This document shows positions 26,430-35,855 of a stretch of 64,000 nt of DNA, in pieces (within the stretch, counting starts at the first letter, position 1; each line of letters opens with the position of its first letter). Made by a program: the position numbers and the translations under genes. The notes under the pieces were generated by a model. It searched no databases. It saw nothing but the letters and a program-made list of their open reading frames with translations, and had not been told where the DNA came from. Source of the stretch: GCA-001856825 sp049965815 (lineage in GTDB: Archaea > Thermoplasmatota > Thermoplasmata > Thermoplasmatales > GCA-001856825); contig JBMFVV010000001.1 in assembly GCA_049965815.1 (NCBI GenBank), forward strand, positions 124,001-188,000. Reading direction: 5' to 3'.

Positions 26430-27923
26430 TTATTGCTTCTTTCTGAAGGGAAGTGCTATCAGAGAGCCAACAAGAACGATAATTAGATTTGCTGAAAGTG
26501 CAAGGAATCCTATGAAGAGTGAGCCTACGCTGGAACTTATTGGCAGAAGGGTGGTCGTCCAGGCATGGAAATGATTTGCCACTTCCATCCAGTATATGCC
26601 GAGGCCGAGACCAACCAATAACCCTGTCATCAGTGAATACTTGTTCAGTTTATTCGTTACAAGGCCCAGGAACAGAGACGGGAGCGTTTGCAGTATTATG
26701 ATCCCTCCAAGCAGCTGAAGTTGAACTGAGTACGTAAGTGGGAATACGAAAACAAAACCAACTGCGATGAACAGGAATACTATCATTGAAATCTTTGCAG
26801 TTAATGCCTCTCTTGACGGTGACATCTTCGGATACAGTTCCCTCACTATGTTTCTTGTGAACAGATTTGATTGCGACATTGCCATTATTGAAGCCGGAAC
26901 CAATCCTCCGATGAATATTCCAAGGAAGGCAAAGCCCGTCAAGGGAGCTGGAAGTGTGTAGAATATCAGTGCTGGGACCACATATGTTCCCCTGGAGCTC
27001 ACCACGAATGTGTCCTTCAGGAATGTTATGGCTGCATGATTTCCGTAGACCAGTATACCGAACAGTGCCAGAAGTGCCAGTCCTACTCCATACAGTGGCA
27101 GTAGCGATTGACTAAGACGCAGGGATTTGGGAGATTTTGCACTCAGAGACCCTGTTACGGCATGAGGGTAGAGGTATAGAGCTAAAGCGCTCATCAGGAA
27201 CAGGCTCCAGTAGGCATTCACCTGCAAGGGGAGTATATGATAATATTTCACCGGAAGTCCTGTGAATGACTTGGTGAAGCCTATTGTTACCAGTGCAACG
27301 ATTATCACGAGCGCGACACTTATGAGTATGATAGAATCCTTGAATATGGCCGTAAGAGTAGCTCCCCTTAGCCCGCTGACGTAAGTGAATACTGCTAGTA
27401 TTATGAAGGAGAGGATAAGTGAAACATCTACTACGAGTTTTATGTTCGCAATTCCGCTGAGCATTACAGTTAGGACGGATAGCATTCCGACGATCTGAAG
27501 GCCAATGTACGGTAGTTCTGCGACAATACCAACTATTGCTATTAGAATTGCAAGGTTTCTGCTACTGAAATTTGATTTGACAAAATCTGACGCCGTGATG
27601 AATCCTTTTTCCTTGGAGACCTTCCACAATTTTGGCATTGCCCACATGGCAACGCCGAATGTTACAGCCACGTAAGGTACCGCATAGTAATAAATTGCAC
27701 CTATACTGAAAACTGATGACGGTATTGCGATGAATGTATAAGCCGTATACAGATCTGCTCCAACCAAAAACCATACGATTGCAGCACTGAACTTTCTCCC
27801 GCCTAGGGACCATTCGTCCAGTTTGCTCATATCACCCTTCTTCCATCTTCTCCCGTAGAATCCCAGGAAGATGAAGATAAGAAGAAGAATTACCCAAACC
27901 AGAATACCTGAAAGCGCTAACAT
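26430..27923 (-). CDS. Sodium:solute symporter family (SSF) transporter
   Basis: 497 aa with about 13 hydrophobic helices. The N-terminal 'DEWSLGGRKFSAAIVWFLVGADLYTAYTFI' is the SSF signature (MctP/PanF/PutP-like), with 'GGLVPASIMAMSQSNLFTRNI' (about 340) forming the later Na-site helices. The gene immediately follows, with no gap, a small DUF3311 membrane protein, the arrangement seen for monocarboxylate transporters of the MctP type. Likely cargo is a short organic acid; in an acidophile the coupling ion could be proton or sodium. Confidence 0.87.
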   Translation of the reverse strand: MLALSGILVWVILLLIFIFLGFYGRRWKKGDMSKLDEWSLGGRKFSAAIVWFLVGADLYTAYTFIAIPSSVFSIGAIYYYAVPYVAVTFGVAMWAMPKLWKVSKEKGFITASDFVKSNFSSRNLAILIAIVGIVAELPYIGLQIVGMLSVLTVMLSGIANIKLVVDVSLILSFIILAVFTYVSGLRGATLTAIFKDSIILISVALVIIVALVTIGFTKSFTGLPVKYYHILPLQVNAYWSLFLMSALALYLYPHAVTGSLSAKSPKSLRLSQSLLPLYGVGLALLALFGILVYGNHAAITFLKDTFVVSSRGTYVVPALIFYTLPAPLTGFAFLGIFIGGLVPASIMAMSQSNLFTRNIVRELYPKMSPSREALTAKISMIVFLFIAVGFVFVFPLTYSVQLQLLGGIIILQTLPSLFLGLVTNKLNKYSLMTGLLVGLGLGIYWMEVANHFHAWTTTLLPISSSVGSLFIGFLALSANLIIVLVGSLIALPFRKKQ

Positions 27924-28151
27924 TTACTCGCCTCCGTATTTATTGTACAGGACAGCTGCCAGTCCAAAGAAGGCTGCAGCCAAAAATAGCCACAGTAGCT
28001 GGTACCAGTAAAAAAACGGTAGCCCGCCTATCTCCGGGTTGGTCCTCACATAGCTGGGGACAATGGCAAGTGCAACAAATGGTATTATGGTCAGGATCGC
28101 AACGGTCACGTAAAGGGACCGCTTTGACTTTGCAGTCACATTCTGACTCAT
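27924..28151 (-). CDS. DUF3311 small membrane protein, symporter partner
   Basis: 75 aa with two membrane helices (about 14-32 and 46-66) and the family 'PFFYWYQLLW' motif between them. Proteins of this family are usually encoded directly before SSF-type monocarboxylate symporters and are thought to be accessory subunits. Here its stop abuts the symporter start exactly, so the two are surely co-translated. It starts at ATG 28151. Confidence 0.85.
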   Translation of the reverse strand: MSQNVTAKSKRSLYVTVAILTIIPFVALAIVPSYVRTNPEIGGLPFFYWYQLLWLFLAAAFFGLAAVLYNKYGGE

Positions 28152-28316
28152 AAAGTTTGATATGAAGTAAATAGTATTTAAATTTATTTACCAAAATTTA
28201 TCATTATTGTAACGCAAAAAAATGAAGGAAAAGCACTGTCATCCTGATATGCTCAAAAATGTGCTTGAACGCTTCTCCTTTGACAAGTTATTAATCTCTA
28301 AGTAAACTTCAGAAGA

Positions 28317-29768
28317 GTGGAGTACAAGTGGACCGTTCTCTCCAATACTACGCTAGGAACTCTGATGTCTTCACTTGACACAAACATAGTCCTCATTTCC
28401 CTTCCCACCATTGCAAGGGAACTTCCAGACACATCCCTTCTCGATCTCCTTTGGATCCTCATGGGATATACACTCCTTACTGCCGCTGTCCTCGTGAACT
28501 TTGGCAGGCTTTCCGACATGTTCGGCAGGGTCCGCCTGTACACATTCGGCTTCGCGATATTCACAGCTGGATCTGCCCTTTGTAGCCTTTCCCAGAACGG
28601 TCCTGAGCTGATAGGTTTCAGACTAGTGCAGGGAGTTGGAGCTGCATTTCTATTCTCCAACAGTGGTGCAATAATCACCGATGCCTTTCCTGCGAACGAA
28701 AGGGGAATGGCACTGGGAATCAACCAGGTCGCAATCGTGGCAGGTTCCGTATCTGGTCTTGTGCTCGGTGGAATACTTACATATTCCCTTGGATGGAGAT
28801 CAATATTTTACGTCAACATCCCGATTGGAATCATAGCAACGATATGGGCACATCACAACCTGAAGGAACTTGCTGTCATAAAAAGAAGTCGGAAGATTGA
28901 CGTTATAGGAAATCTGACGTTTGCTGGATCCATCAGCATGATTCTTGGTGGAATCACGTTCTATGCTACCGGTTCAGCCGATATTAGAACTGTACTTTGG
29001 ATGATTGGACTTGGTATCGCATTATTCATTGTCTTTGTTTACTATGAGATGAGAATCGACCATCCTATGTTCGACTTGAAGCTGTTCAGGATAAGACTCT
29101 ATGCTGCAAGCAATATGGCAATTTTCATGAACGCGCTGGCAAGGGGTGCGGTAACATTTGTCCTTGTGTTCTATCTTCAAGGACCCACAATGAGACTGAA
29201 TCCGTTCGTTGCAGGCCTGTTCCTTGTCCCGACATCAGTTTCACTTTCTTTCTTCGGGCCCATCAGTGGTTGGTTCTCTGACAAATATGGTGCCAGACTG
29301 ATAGCAACCATCGGCCTTGTAGTTTCTGCAGTTGGTTTCTTGATGCTTGCTCGCATCGGACAGACTACAACGTTTAACGAACTGGTGATCCCACTGGTGT
29401 TTGTTGGTAGCGGGATGGGAATATTCGCATCCCCGAACAGAGCGTCAATTATGAATTCTGCCCCACCTCATGAGCGGGGAATCGCCTCGGGGATGAGTTC
29501 AACTCTAATAAATATCGGCAGCATTTTCAGCATGGGGATGGCATTCTATGTGATGTCCATCACGGTTCCCATGACTAACCTTGCTGGCATATTTCTTGGA
29601 ACATCTCACGGTACTTCAGTTGGGCCGTGGGTGACGGACTTCATCAATTCCATCCACTACCTCTTCTACATTTCTGTTGCGATACTTCTTGCTGCCATCG
29701 TCCCGTCGGTGCTGCGAGGGAAGAGCAAGGTATGGGATGTGCCGATGGAGAATGAAACACCGAAATGA
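28317..29768 (+). CDS. MFS drug/multidrug exporter, DHA2-like (14 TMS)
   Basis: 483 aa, GTG start at 28317 (earliest in-frame start). 'SSLDTNIVLISLPTI' at residues about 18-32 is the DHA2 motif D1 region, 'GRLSDMFGRVRLYTFG' is the MFS loop 2-3 signature and 'GPISGWFSDKYGARLIATIG' is its repeat. Length fits 14 helices. Substrate unknown; likely proton-driven export of toxic compounds. It is divergent from the DUF3311/symporter pair and stands alone. Confidence 0.85.
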   Translation: MEYKWTVLSNTTLGTLMSSLDTNIVLISLPTIARELPDTSLLDLLWILMGYTLLTAAVLVNFGRLSDMFGRVRLYTFGFAIFTAGSALCSLSQNGPELIGFRLVQGVGAAFLFSNSGAIITDAFPANERGMALGINQVAIVAGSVSGLVLGGILTYSLGWRSIFYVNIPIGIIATIWAHHNLKELAVIKRSRKIDVIGNLTFAGSISMILGGITFYATGSADIRTVLWMIGLGIALFIVFVYYEMRIDHPMFDLKLFRIRLYAASNMAIFMNALARGAVTFVLVFYLQGPTMRLNPFVAGLFLVPTSVSLSFFGPISGWFSDKYGARLIATIGLVVSAVGFLMLARIGQTTTFNELVIPLVFVGSGMGIFASPNRASIMNSAPPHERGIASGMSSTLINIGSIFSMGMAFYVMSITVPMTNLAGIFLGTSHGTSVGPWVTDFINSIHYLFYISVAILLAAIVPSVLRGKSKVWDVPMENETPK

Positions 29769-29822
29769 ATAACGCTGGAAAAATTTCTTTAATTCTGGTG
29801 AAATTTAATCGTACCGAAAACG

Positions 29823-29829
29823 TTTAAAA
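29823..29829 (+). promoter_or_regulatory. Promoter of the lipA-dehydrogenase operon
   Basis: TTTAAAA at 29823-29829 is 21-27 nt before the lipA ATG (29850), so the transcript is probably leaderless. No ribosome site precedes the ATG, in agreement. Confidence 0.5.
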
Positions 29830-29849
29830 CTCTAATCAACTTTCAAGTA

Positions 29850-30695
29850 ATGCATCCTGATTACGTGAAGGTCAAACTTCCCACAGATGCGACTTTTTTC
29901 GATACAAAGAAAGAGGTCAAGGGATTGAATTTACACACCGTATGCGAGGAAGCAAGATGCCCAAATAGAAGCGAATGTTGGTCAGATGGAACTGCCACTT
30001 TCATGGTTCTTGGAAAGAACTGCTCAAGGAACTGTGGCTTCTGTTCCGTGACACATGGATATGTCCAACCGCTTGATCCGCTGGAGCCGGTTAACGTTGC
30101 TACTGCGGCGAGGGATATGGGTCTGAAGTACGTTGTGATAACGTCAGTGGACAGGGATGACCTTCCTGACCAGGGGTCAAATCATTTTGCAAGCGTCATA
30201 AGGGAAGTGAAAAAGACAGGTGCAAGTGTGGAAGTCCTCATACCAGATTTCAGGGGAGACAAGGACTGCATTGATAGGATTTTGAAGGAGGGTCCAGTAG
30301 TGCTGGCACACAACGTTGAAACAGTGAGGAGACTCTCACCTGTAGTGAGGGATCACCGTGCAAACTATGACCAGTCACTGGAAGTTCTGAGATATGCAGC
30401 GACGAAAGGTTTCGTGACCAAATCATCAATCATGCTTGGATTCGGGGAGACTGACGAAGAGGTCGTGGAGACAATGAAAGACCTACGGAATGTGGATGTC
30501 AGCATATTCACAATCGGACAGTATCTCAGGCCCTCAAAGATGCAGTTGCCTGTGGTAGAGTATAGTGGACTTGGAAGGTTCGAAAAACTGAAGGAGATCG
30601 GGTACGAATTGGGGTTCCAATTTGTTGCTTCCGGGCCGCTGGTCAGGACATCTTACAAGGCGGCGGAAGCCTGGTCTATGAGGAGGGTTCATTAA
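29850..30695 (+). CDS. lipA: Lipoyl synthase
   Basis: 281 aa radical SAM enzyme. The family-specific auxiliary cluster motif CX4CX5C is C32, C37, C43 ('CEEARCPNRSEC') and the radical SAM motif CX3CX2C is C58, C62, C65 ('NCSRNCGFC'). The C-terminal serine ligand is present in 'VRTSYKA', a variant of RSSY. It inserts two sulfurs into octanoyl-protein to make lipoyl groups. It is the first gene of a tightly packed operon; the E1 alpha ATG follows its stop with no gap, and lipB closes the operon. Confidence 0.95.
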   Translation: MHPDYVKVKLPTDATFFDTKKEVKGLNLHTVCEEARCPNRSECWSDGTATFMVLGKNCSRNCGFCSVTHGYVQPLDPLEPVNVATAARDMGLKYVVITSVDRDDLPDQGSNHFASVIREVKKTGASVEVLIPDFRGDKDCIDRILKEGPVVLAHNVETVRRLSPVVRDHRANYDQSLEVLRYAATKGFVTKSSIMLGFGETDEEVVETMKDLRNVDVSIFTIGQYLRPSKMQLPVVEYSGLGRFEKLKEIGYELGFQFVASGPLVRTSYKAAEAWSMRRVH

Positions 30696-31712
30696 ATGGC
30701 AATCGCAGGGAATCTATCAAATGACCAGGCAATACAGGCTTACAAGAATGCTGTGCTTGCTCGCACTCTTGACACGAAGATCATCAGTTCCCAGAGGCAG
30801 GGAATCATAGGATTCCACGTTCCTGCAGAGGGACAGGAAATAATACAGATAGCTGTCGCCATGATGGCAGACAAGGAAGATTTGATTTTCCCATATTACA
30901 GGGATTTGGCACTCTACATTCAGAGGGGGGTCCCGCTTTCACTCATATTTGACGAGATGCTTGGGAACAGAAATGACCTCCAGAAGGGGAGGCAGATGCC
31001 CGATCACTTTTCATTCAAGGAGTTCAATTTCTCCTCAGTTCAGAGCCCGGTCGGATCACATTTACCCCTTACCGTTGGTGCTGCATACGCCCGGCGATAC
31101 AACAAGAAAAAGGGTATTGTGATTACCACATTCGGGGACGGTGCCACTTCAACTTCAGATTTCCATGCTGCGCTTCACATGGCCTCTGTCTTCAATCTGC
31201 CTGTTCTTTTCATATGCGAAAATAACGGATGGGCAATTTCACTCCCTACAAGTAAGCAGACCAAGGCAGATATATACAAGAAGGGGGCTGCCTATGGAAT
31301 GCCTGGAAAGCGGGTGGATGGGAATGATCTCATAGCTTCACTGGCCGGACTCCAGGAGGCATTCGATTACGTGCGTGCAGGAAAGGGACCGTACTTGGTG
31401 GAAGCAGTAACATACAGAATGGGCCCCCATTCCACATCTGATGATCCGAAGAAATACAGGGTTGATGAGATAACGGATGGGAGTGAAAACGATCCGATCA
31501 AGAGGCTGGAGAACCTGATGCTGAGGATGGGTGTCATCGATTCTTCATTTATCCAAGCCACAAAGGAACGTGCAAAGGAAGAGGTAGACAAGATGCTCGA
31601 GGAGAGAATGAGCATACCACCGCCTGACTCATCAAGCATATTCGATGACGTTTATGAAGAACCCAGCTGGATACAGGAAGAAGAGAGGAGGGATTCTGAT
31701 GGCTCAGATTAA
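30696..31712 (+). CDS. 2-oxoacid dehydrogenase complex E1 alpha subunit
   Basis: 338 aa. The thiamine diphosphate motif runs from 'TTFGDGATSTSDFHAALH' to 'FICENNGWAIS' (about 144-178, GDG...NN). 'GFHVPAEGQEIIQIAVA' near residue 40 and the phosphorylation-loop region 'YRMGPHSTSDDPKKYR' (about 243-258) are those of branched-chain/pyruvate E1 alpha. With E1 beta it decarboxylates the oxoacid and acylates lipoyl-E2. The related Thermoplasma acidophilum complex is known to act on branched-chain 2-oxoacids and pyruvate. The gene overlaps the E1 beta start by 14 bp. Confidence 0.93.
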   Translation: MAIAGNLSNDQAIQAYKNAVLARTLDTKIISSQRQGIIGFHVPAEGQEIIQIAVAMMADKEDLIFPYYRDLALYIQRGVPLSLIFDEMLGNRNDLQKGRQMPDHFSFKEFNFSSVQSPVGSHLPLTVGAAYARRYNKKKGIVITTFGDGATSTSDFHAALHMASVFNLPVLFICENNGWAISLPTSKQTKADIYKKGAAYGMPGKRVDGNDLIASLAGLQEAFDYVRAGKGPYLVEAVTYRMGPHSTSDDPKKYRVDEITDGSENDPIKRLENLMLRMGVIDSSFIQATKERAKEEVDKMLEERMSIPPPDSSSIFDDVYEEPSWIQEEERRDSDGSD

Positions 31713-32664
31713 CATGGTCCAGTCGCTGAACAAGTCGCTGGAACAGATCATGGCAGATGATGAGAGGGTCGTTGTGCTGGGAGAGGACGTTGGAAGGGAC
31801 GGGGGTGTGTTCAGGGTCACTGACAATCTACTGAACAAGTACGGTGACGAAAGGGTGATAGATACTCCGCTGAATGAACTTGCCATTGTCGGGATGGCAG
31901 CTGGTATGGCCTTATACGGAATGAAACCGATAGCGGAGGTACAGTTCCAGGATTACATCTTTCCTGCATTCGACCAGATAGTGAATAACATTGCTAAGAT
32001 GAGGTACAGGACAGGAGGCAGATTTAACGTACCCATGATACTGAGAACGCCCTATGGTGGTGGGGTCAGGGGTGGCCTCTACCATTCGCAGAGCGGTGAG
32101 GCCTATTTTGTTCACACTGCAGGCCTGACGGTAGTGACGCCATCAAATCCATACGATGCAAGGGGACTGCTTGTCTCTGCTTATAAAAAGAACGATCCAG
32201 TGATCTTCTTGGAGCCAAAAAGGCTCTATAGGTCGATCAAGACAGATGTACCTGACGATCTATTTGAAGTGGAAATCGGTAAGGCTGCAAAACTGAAGGA
32301 AGGGGATGACGTCTCGATAATAACATACGGAAGCATGGTTCCCACTGTTTTGACCACAATGGAGAAGAACCAGGTGAATGCTGATGTCATAGACCTCAGG
32401 ACGCTTCTGCCTATGGATGTAGAAGCTATAGTTCAAACTGCGAAGAAGACAGGAAGGGTTGTCATAGTGCACGAAGCCCCTAGGACGCTGGGCGTTGGGG
32501 CAGAGATTTCAGCACTCATTGCAGAGCGTGCAATAGATTCCCTTCTCGCTCCAATTCTGAGGGTGACTGGATATGATACCCCATTCCCGTACACGCACGA
32601 AGAGCTGTACCTGCCAGGCGAGAAAAGAATTATGAATGCTGTGAATAGGGTTTTAGCATATTGA
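31699..32664 (+). CDS. 2-oxoacid dehydrogenase complex E1 beta subunit
   Basis: About 321 aa from ATG 31699 (MAQINMVQSL), chosen because GGAGG sits 8 nt upstream and family members start like this; the frame is open further upstream inside E1 alpha. 'VVLGEDVGRDGGVFRVTDNL' (about 29-48), 'PLNELAIVGMAAGMAL' and 'AEVQFQDYIFPAFDQI' are typical. C-terminal transketolase domain includes 'VIDLRTLLPMD'. It completes the heterotetrameric E1. Confidence 0.94.
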   Translation: MAQINMVQSLNKSLEQIMADDERVVVLGEDVGRDGGVFRVTDNLLNKYGDERVIDTPLNELAIVGMAAGMALYGMKPIAEVQFQDYIFPAFDQIVNNIAKMRYRTGGRFNVPMILRTPYGGGVRGGLYHSQSGEAYFVHTAGLTVVTPSNPYDARGLLVSAYKKNDPVIFLEPKRLYRSIKTDVPDDLFEVEIGKAAKLKEGDDVSIITYGSMVPTVLTTMEKNQVNADVIDLRTLLPMDVEAIVQTAKKTGRVVIVHEAPRTLGVGAEISALIAERAIDSLLAPILRVTGYDTPFPYTHEELYLPGEKRIMNAVNRVLAY

Positions 32665-32674
32665 GGAGATAAGA

Positions 32675-33820
32675 ATGCCAACATTCAAGTTACCGGATAT
32701 AGGTGAAGGAGTTCAGGAAGGAGAGATTGTAAAATGGAACGTGAAGCAGGGGGACATCGTACACAAGGATGACATCATTGTGGAGATAATGACAGACAAG
32801 GTGACCGTTCAAATACCATCCCCATTTGAGGGGCAGGTAACAAAAATTTACTACAAGGAAGGTGAGATAGCCAAGGTAGGTTCTTCCTTGCTGGATATTG
32901 GAGAATCAAGTGTCGGTGCACAGCAGGAGCAAGCACAGAATGTGATCCAGGAAAAAACCAATGCACCTGCCATTCAGGATGCGAGAGAAAGTACATCCGT
33001 ACTTGCACCACCCGCAGTGAGGAAACTGGCCAGGGAGAAAGGTGTAGACCTATCAAAAGTGAAAGGGACTGGTCCTAGTGGCAGAATCACTGCAAATGAT
33101 GTTGAATCGTTCGCCGCTCGACCGCAGGAGAAGATCAGTGCTGCAGCCAGCAAACCAGTAGCGGCAGAGAGTAAAGTGATGGAACTCAAGGGATTGAGGA
33201 GGCTGATATCAGAAAAGATGACGAAATCCAAGCGCAACATCCCCCATTACGCAGTTGCTGAAGAGGTGATGATGCAGGAACTCCTGGATTTCAAGGAGAA
33301 GCTCAAGGTACAGGGAATCAACCTGAGTTTTACGCCATTCTTCGTGAAAGCGTGTGTCGCCGCTCTCAAGGAGTACCCTTACCTTAATGCAAGGTCACAG
33401 GAAGACGGCAGCTTTGAACTCTTCGATTATTACAATATAGGAATTGCGGTCGATACGCCAGAGGGCCTAACAGTTGTGGTTGTAAAGGACGCAGATAAGA
33501 AGACGCTGACGGAGATTTCCTCAGAAATTGAAGACCTGGCCAAGAGGGCAAGGGAAGGAAAGCTTAAACTTGACGAGGTAAAGGATTCCACGTTCACCGT
33601 CACGAATGTTGGTAGCATAGGTGGTATATTTTCAACCCCAATAATCAACTACCCTGAGGTGGCAATACTTGGGGTGCACAGGATTATGGACGGTCCCAGT
33701 GGGAAGACGATGTACATCACTTTATCGGCTGATCATCGCCTGATAGATGGTGCAATGGCTGCCAGGTTCATTACGAGGGTCAAAAGATATTTAGAGGCTC
33801 CCGCTACACTGCTGGTGTGA
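32675..33820 (+). CDS. 2-oxoacid dehydrogenase complex E2 (dihydrolipoamide acyltransferase)
   Basis: 381 aa. One lipoyl domain (1-77) with the lipoylated lysine K42 in 'EIMTDKVTVQIPSP'; a linker; a peripheral-subunit-binding domain (about 108-147, 'APPAVRKLAREKGVDLSKVKGTGPSGRITANDV'); and the catalytic domain with 'SADHRLIDGAMAARFI' near the C-terminus carrying the active-site His. It moves acyl groups from E1 to CoA and forms the core of the complex. GAGGAGAT precedes the ATG by 5 nt. Confidence 0.95.
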   Translation: MPTFKLPDIGEGVQEGEIVKWNVKQGDIVHKDDIIVEIMTDKVTVQIPSPFEGQVTKIYYKEGEIAKVGSSLLDIGESSVGAQQEQAQNVIQEKTNAPAIQDARESTSVLAPPAVRKLAREKGVDLSKVKGTGPSGRITANDVESFAARPQEKISAAASKPVAAESKVMELKGLRRLISEKMTKSKRNIPHYAVAEEVMMQELLDFKEKLKVQGINLSFTPFFVKACVAALKEYPYLNARSQEDGSFELFDYYNIGIAVDTPEGLTVVVVKDADKKTLTEISSEIEDLAKRAREGKLKLDEVKDSTFTVTNVGSIGGIFSTPIINYPEVAILGVHRIMDGPSGKTMYITLSADHRLIDGAMAARFITRVKRYLEAPATLLV

Positions 33821-33823
33821 AAT

Positions 33824-35146
33824 ATGGAATACGATGCCATAATTCTTGGCGGTGGCCCGGGAGGTTATTCAACCGCGATCAGGCTGGGGCAGAATGGGAA
33901 GAAGACTTTGATGATTGAGGAGAACAAGATTGGGGGAGAATGCCTGAACTTTGGATGCATACCAAGCAAGGCCATAATTGAGATGGCAGATGCCATAATG
34001 TATCTCAAGGAAATGCCGGGAGTGAAATCATCCGTCACCATAGACATGAAAACCTGGCAGGAATGGAAGTGGGGTATGATAAACAAGCTCACATCAGGCG
34101 TGGAAAAACTGGTGACATCATACGGAGGGGAGGTTGTAAGAGGGAGGGGTACGATAGTTAATGCATCATCAGTCAAGGTGAACAACGAAACGTTCAACGC
34201 AAAGAACATCGTCATTGCTACTGGGTCTGCGCCTTCACGAATAAAGGGAATAGAAGATGTATATTACAACAGGGAAATGCTTGACGTTGACCACATACCA
34301 TCATCCCTCATAGTTATAGGCGGCGGGTACATAGGTATTGAACTGGGCACAGCATTCGCAAAGCTGGGAAGCAGCGTCACCATAGTTGAGATGATGCCTA
34401 ATATCCTTCCAGGAACTGACACAGACCTGAGCAGGTTTGTCGAGAGAAGGATGAATTCTCTTGGGATAAAGATCATCGTGGGAGCGAAGGTCGATAGGGT
34501 GGCAAAGTCTGATGGGTACAAGGTTACACTTGCCGGCGGCGATGTCCTGGAAGCAGAACTCGTTCTCATGACAATAGGAAGAGTTCCAGTCACGCAGGGC
34601 TTCGGGCTGGAAAACATAAACCCAGAAATGGATGGAAAATTCATAAAGGTTGACAAGAGGAAGAGGACGAGCGTTGATGGGGTATACGCAGTGGGTGATG
34701 TCAGCGGTCCCCCAATGCTGGCGCACAAAGCATTCTACGACGCTGAAATAGCGGCGGAGAACATATCTGGAAAGAATGCAGAGGTTGACTACATGGCCAT
34801 GCCATTCGTTATATATTCTGACCCAGAGATAGTGACAACAGGATCAAAGACAGAAAAGTACAGCAACGTACCTGTAGCCACGAATGGTAGGGCACTTGGC
34901 ATGAATTCCAATCAGGGCTTATTCAGGATGTACGTAGATGAGAATTACGTCATAAAGGGAGGAGCCTTGGTAGCCCCGAGGGCATCCGAGCTTATAAGCG
35001 AGATTTCTCTTGCTGTCGAGGCTGGTCTGACGTCCAAGGACCTGGGAATGACAATCCATCCGCACCCGACACTTTCCGAGGGAGTCAAGGAGGCAGCGGA
35101 AGCCACCTATGGCAGATCATTACATTTCAGGTCCAGTAGTCGCTGA
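33824..35146 (+). CDS. lpdA: Dihydrolipoamide dehydrogenase (E3)
   Basis: 440 aa. FAD motif 'AIILGGGPGGYSTAIRLGQ' (4-22), redox disulfide in 'GGECLNFGCIPSK' (about 37-49, CX4C), NAD motif 'VIGGGYIGIELGTAFAKLG' (about 165-183), second FAD strand 'VDGVYAVGDVSG' and C-terminal 'IHPHPTLSEGVKEAA' with the catalytic His-Glu. It reoxidises dihydrolipoyl-E2 with NAD. Length is a little short of the usual 460-470 aa. Its last 38 bp overlap lipB. Confidence 0.95.
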   Translation: MEYDAIILGGGPGGYSTAIRLGQNGKKTLMIEENKIGGECLNFGCIPSKAIIEMADAIMYLKEMPGVKSSVTIDMKTWQEWKWGMINKLTSGVEKLVTSYGGEVVRGRGTIVNASSVKVNNETFNAKNIVIATGSAPSRIKGIEDVYYNREMLDVDHIPSSLIVIGGGYIGIELGTAFAKLGSSVTIVEMMPNILPGTDTDLSRFVERRMNSLGIKIIVGAKVDRVAKSDGYKVTLAGGDVLEAELVLMTIGRVPVTQGFGLENINPEMDGKFIKVDKRKRTSVDGVYAVGDVSGPPMLAHKAFYDAEIAAENISGKNAEVDYMAMPFVIYSDPEIVTTGSKTEKYSNVPVATNGRALGMNSNQGLFRMYVDENYVIKGGALVAPRASELISEISLAVEAGLTSKDLGMTIHPHPTLSEGVKEAAEATYGRSLHFRSSSR

Positions 35147-35771
35147 TCTTGGAACCAAGGACTACTTAGAATCACTGATCCTCCAGAGGAAGCTGGTGGA
35201 TATGGTGAAGAATGGAGAGATAGGAGACACACTCCTGTTTCTCGACCATCCGGCTGTGTTCACCGTTGGACGTGGAAAGAAGGAGGAAAATTATGCCGGA
35301 GTGGAAGTTGTGGAGACAGAGAGGGGCGGGGATGTCACTTACCATGGACCGGGTCAACTGGTTGCATACCCTATAATCGATCTTGAAAGAAATGGGATAA
35401 ACGACGTGAGGAAGTTGGTGCACCTTGTCGAAAACGTGGTCATTTCCTCCATAGCAACATTTGGGTTCACAGGAATTGTCGGTGATGAACCTGGAATCTG
35501 GGTGAACGGGAAGAAGGTCGCATCCATTGGACTTGCTATCAGAAACAAAATATCATTCCACGGTGTGGCTGTGAACATTTCAGGAGAGGTGCTTTCAGGA
35601 TTTGCAAAGATAAATCCCTGCGGACTCAGTCCTGAAACAATAGGTTTCGTTGCAATCAACAGGAACCAGTTAAGGGATACCATGAGAATGAGTTTCGAAA
35701 ATCAACTTCACCCCTTCAGAGAAGTAAGCAGTAATTTCTTCAAACAGTTCAGTTTATGGCTAGGGAGATGA
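35109..35771 (+). CDS. lipB: Octanoyltransferase LipB
   Basis: 220 aa. 'HPAVFTVGRGKKEENY' (about 48-63), 'RGGDVTYHGPGQLVAYPIIDL' (about 75-95) and 'GKKVASIGLAIRNKISFHGVAVNI' carry the substrate loop and the catalytic lysine (in KVASIG); the thioester cysteine is in 'INPCGLSPETIG'. The enzyme transfers octanoyl from a carrier to E2 or GcvH, after which LipA adds sulfur. Start ATG 35109 lies within the E3 gene; later starts would remove conserved N-terminal sequence. LipB normally needs octanoyl-ACP, so the donor in an archaeon without fatty acid synthase is an open question. Confidence 0.93.
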   Translation: MADHYISGPVVADLGTKDYLESLILQRKLVDMVKNGEIGDTLLFLDHPAVFTVGRGKKEENYAGVEVVETERGGDVTYHGPGQLVAYPIIDLERNGINDVRKLVHLVENVVISSIATFGFTGIVGDEPGIWVNGKKVASIGLAIRNKISFHGVAVNISGEVLSGFAKINPCGLSPETIGFVAINRNQLRDTMRMSFENQLHPFREVSSNFFKQFSLWLGR

Positions 35772-35855
35772 CGCCTCAATCAGTTCTGGTACCAGTGTGA
35801 GTTAGAGCTATCCTCAGGCTGTAAGATTCAATAACCCTATTGCAATTAAGGTGGT

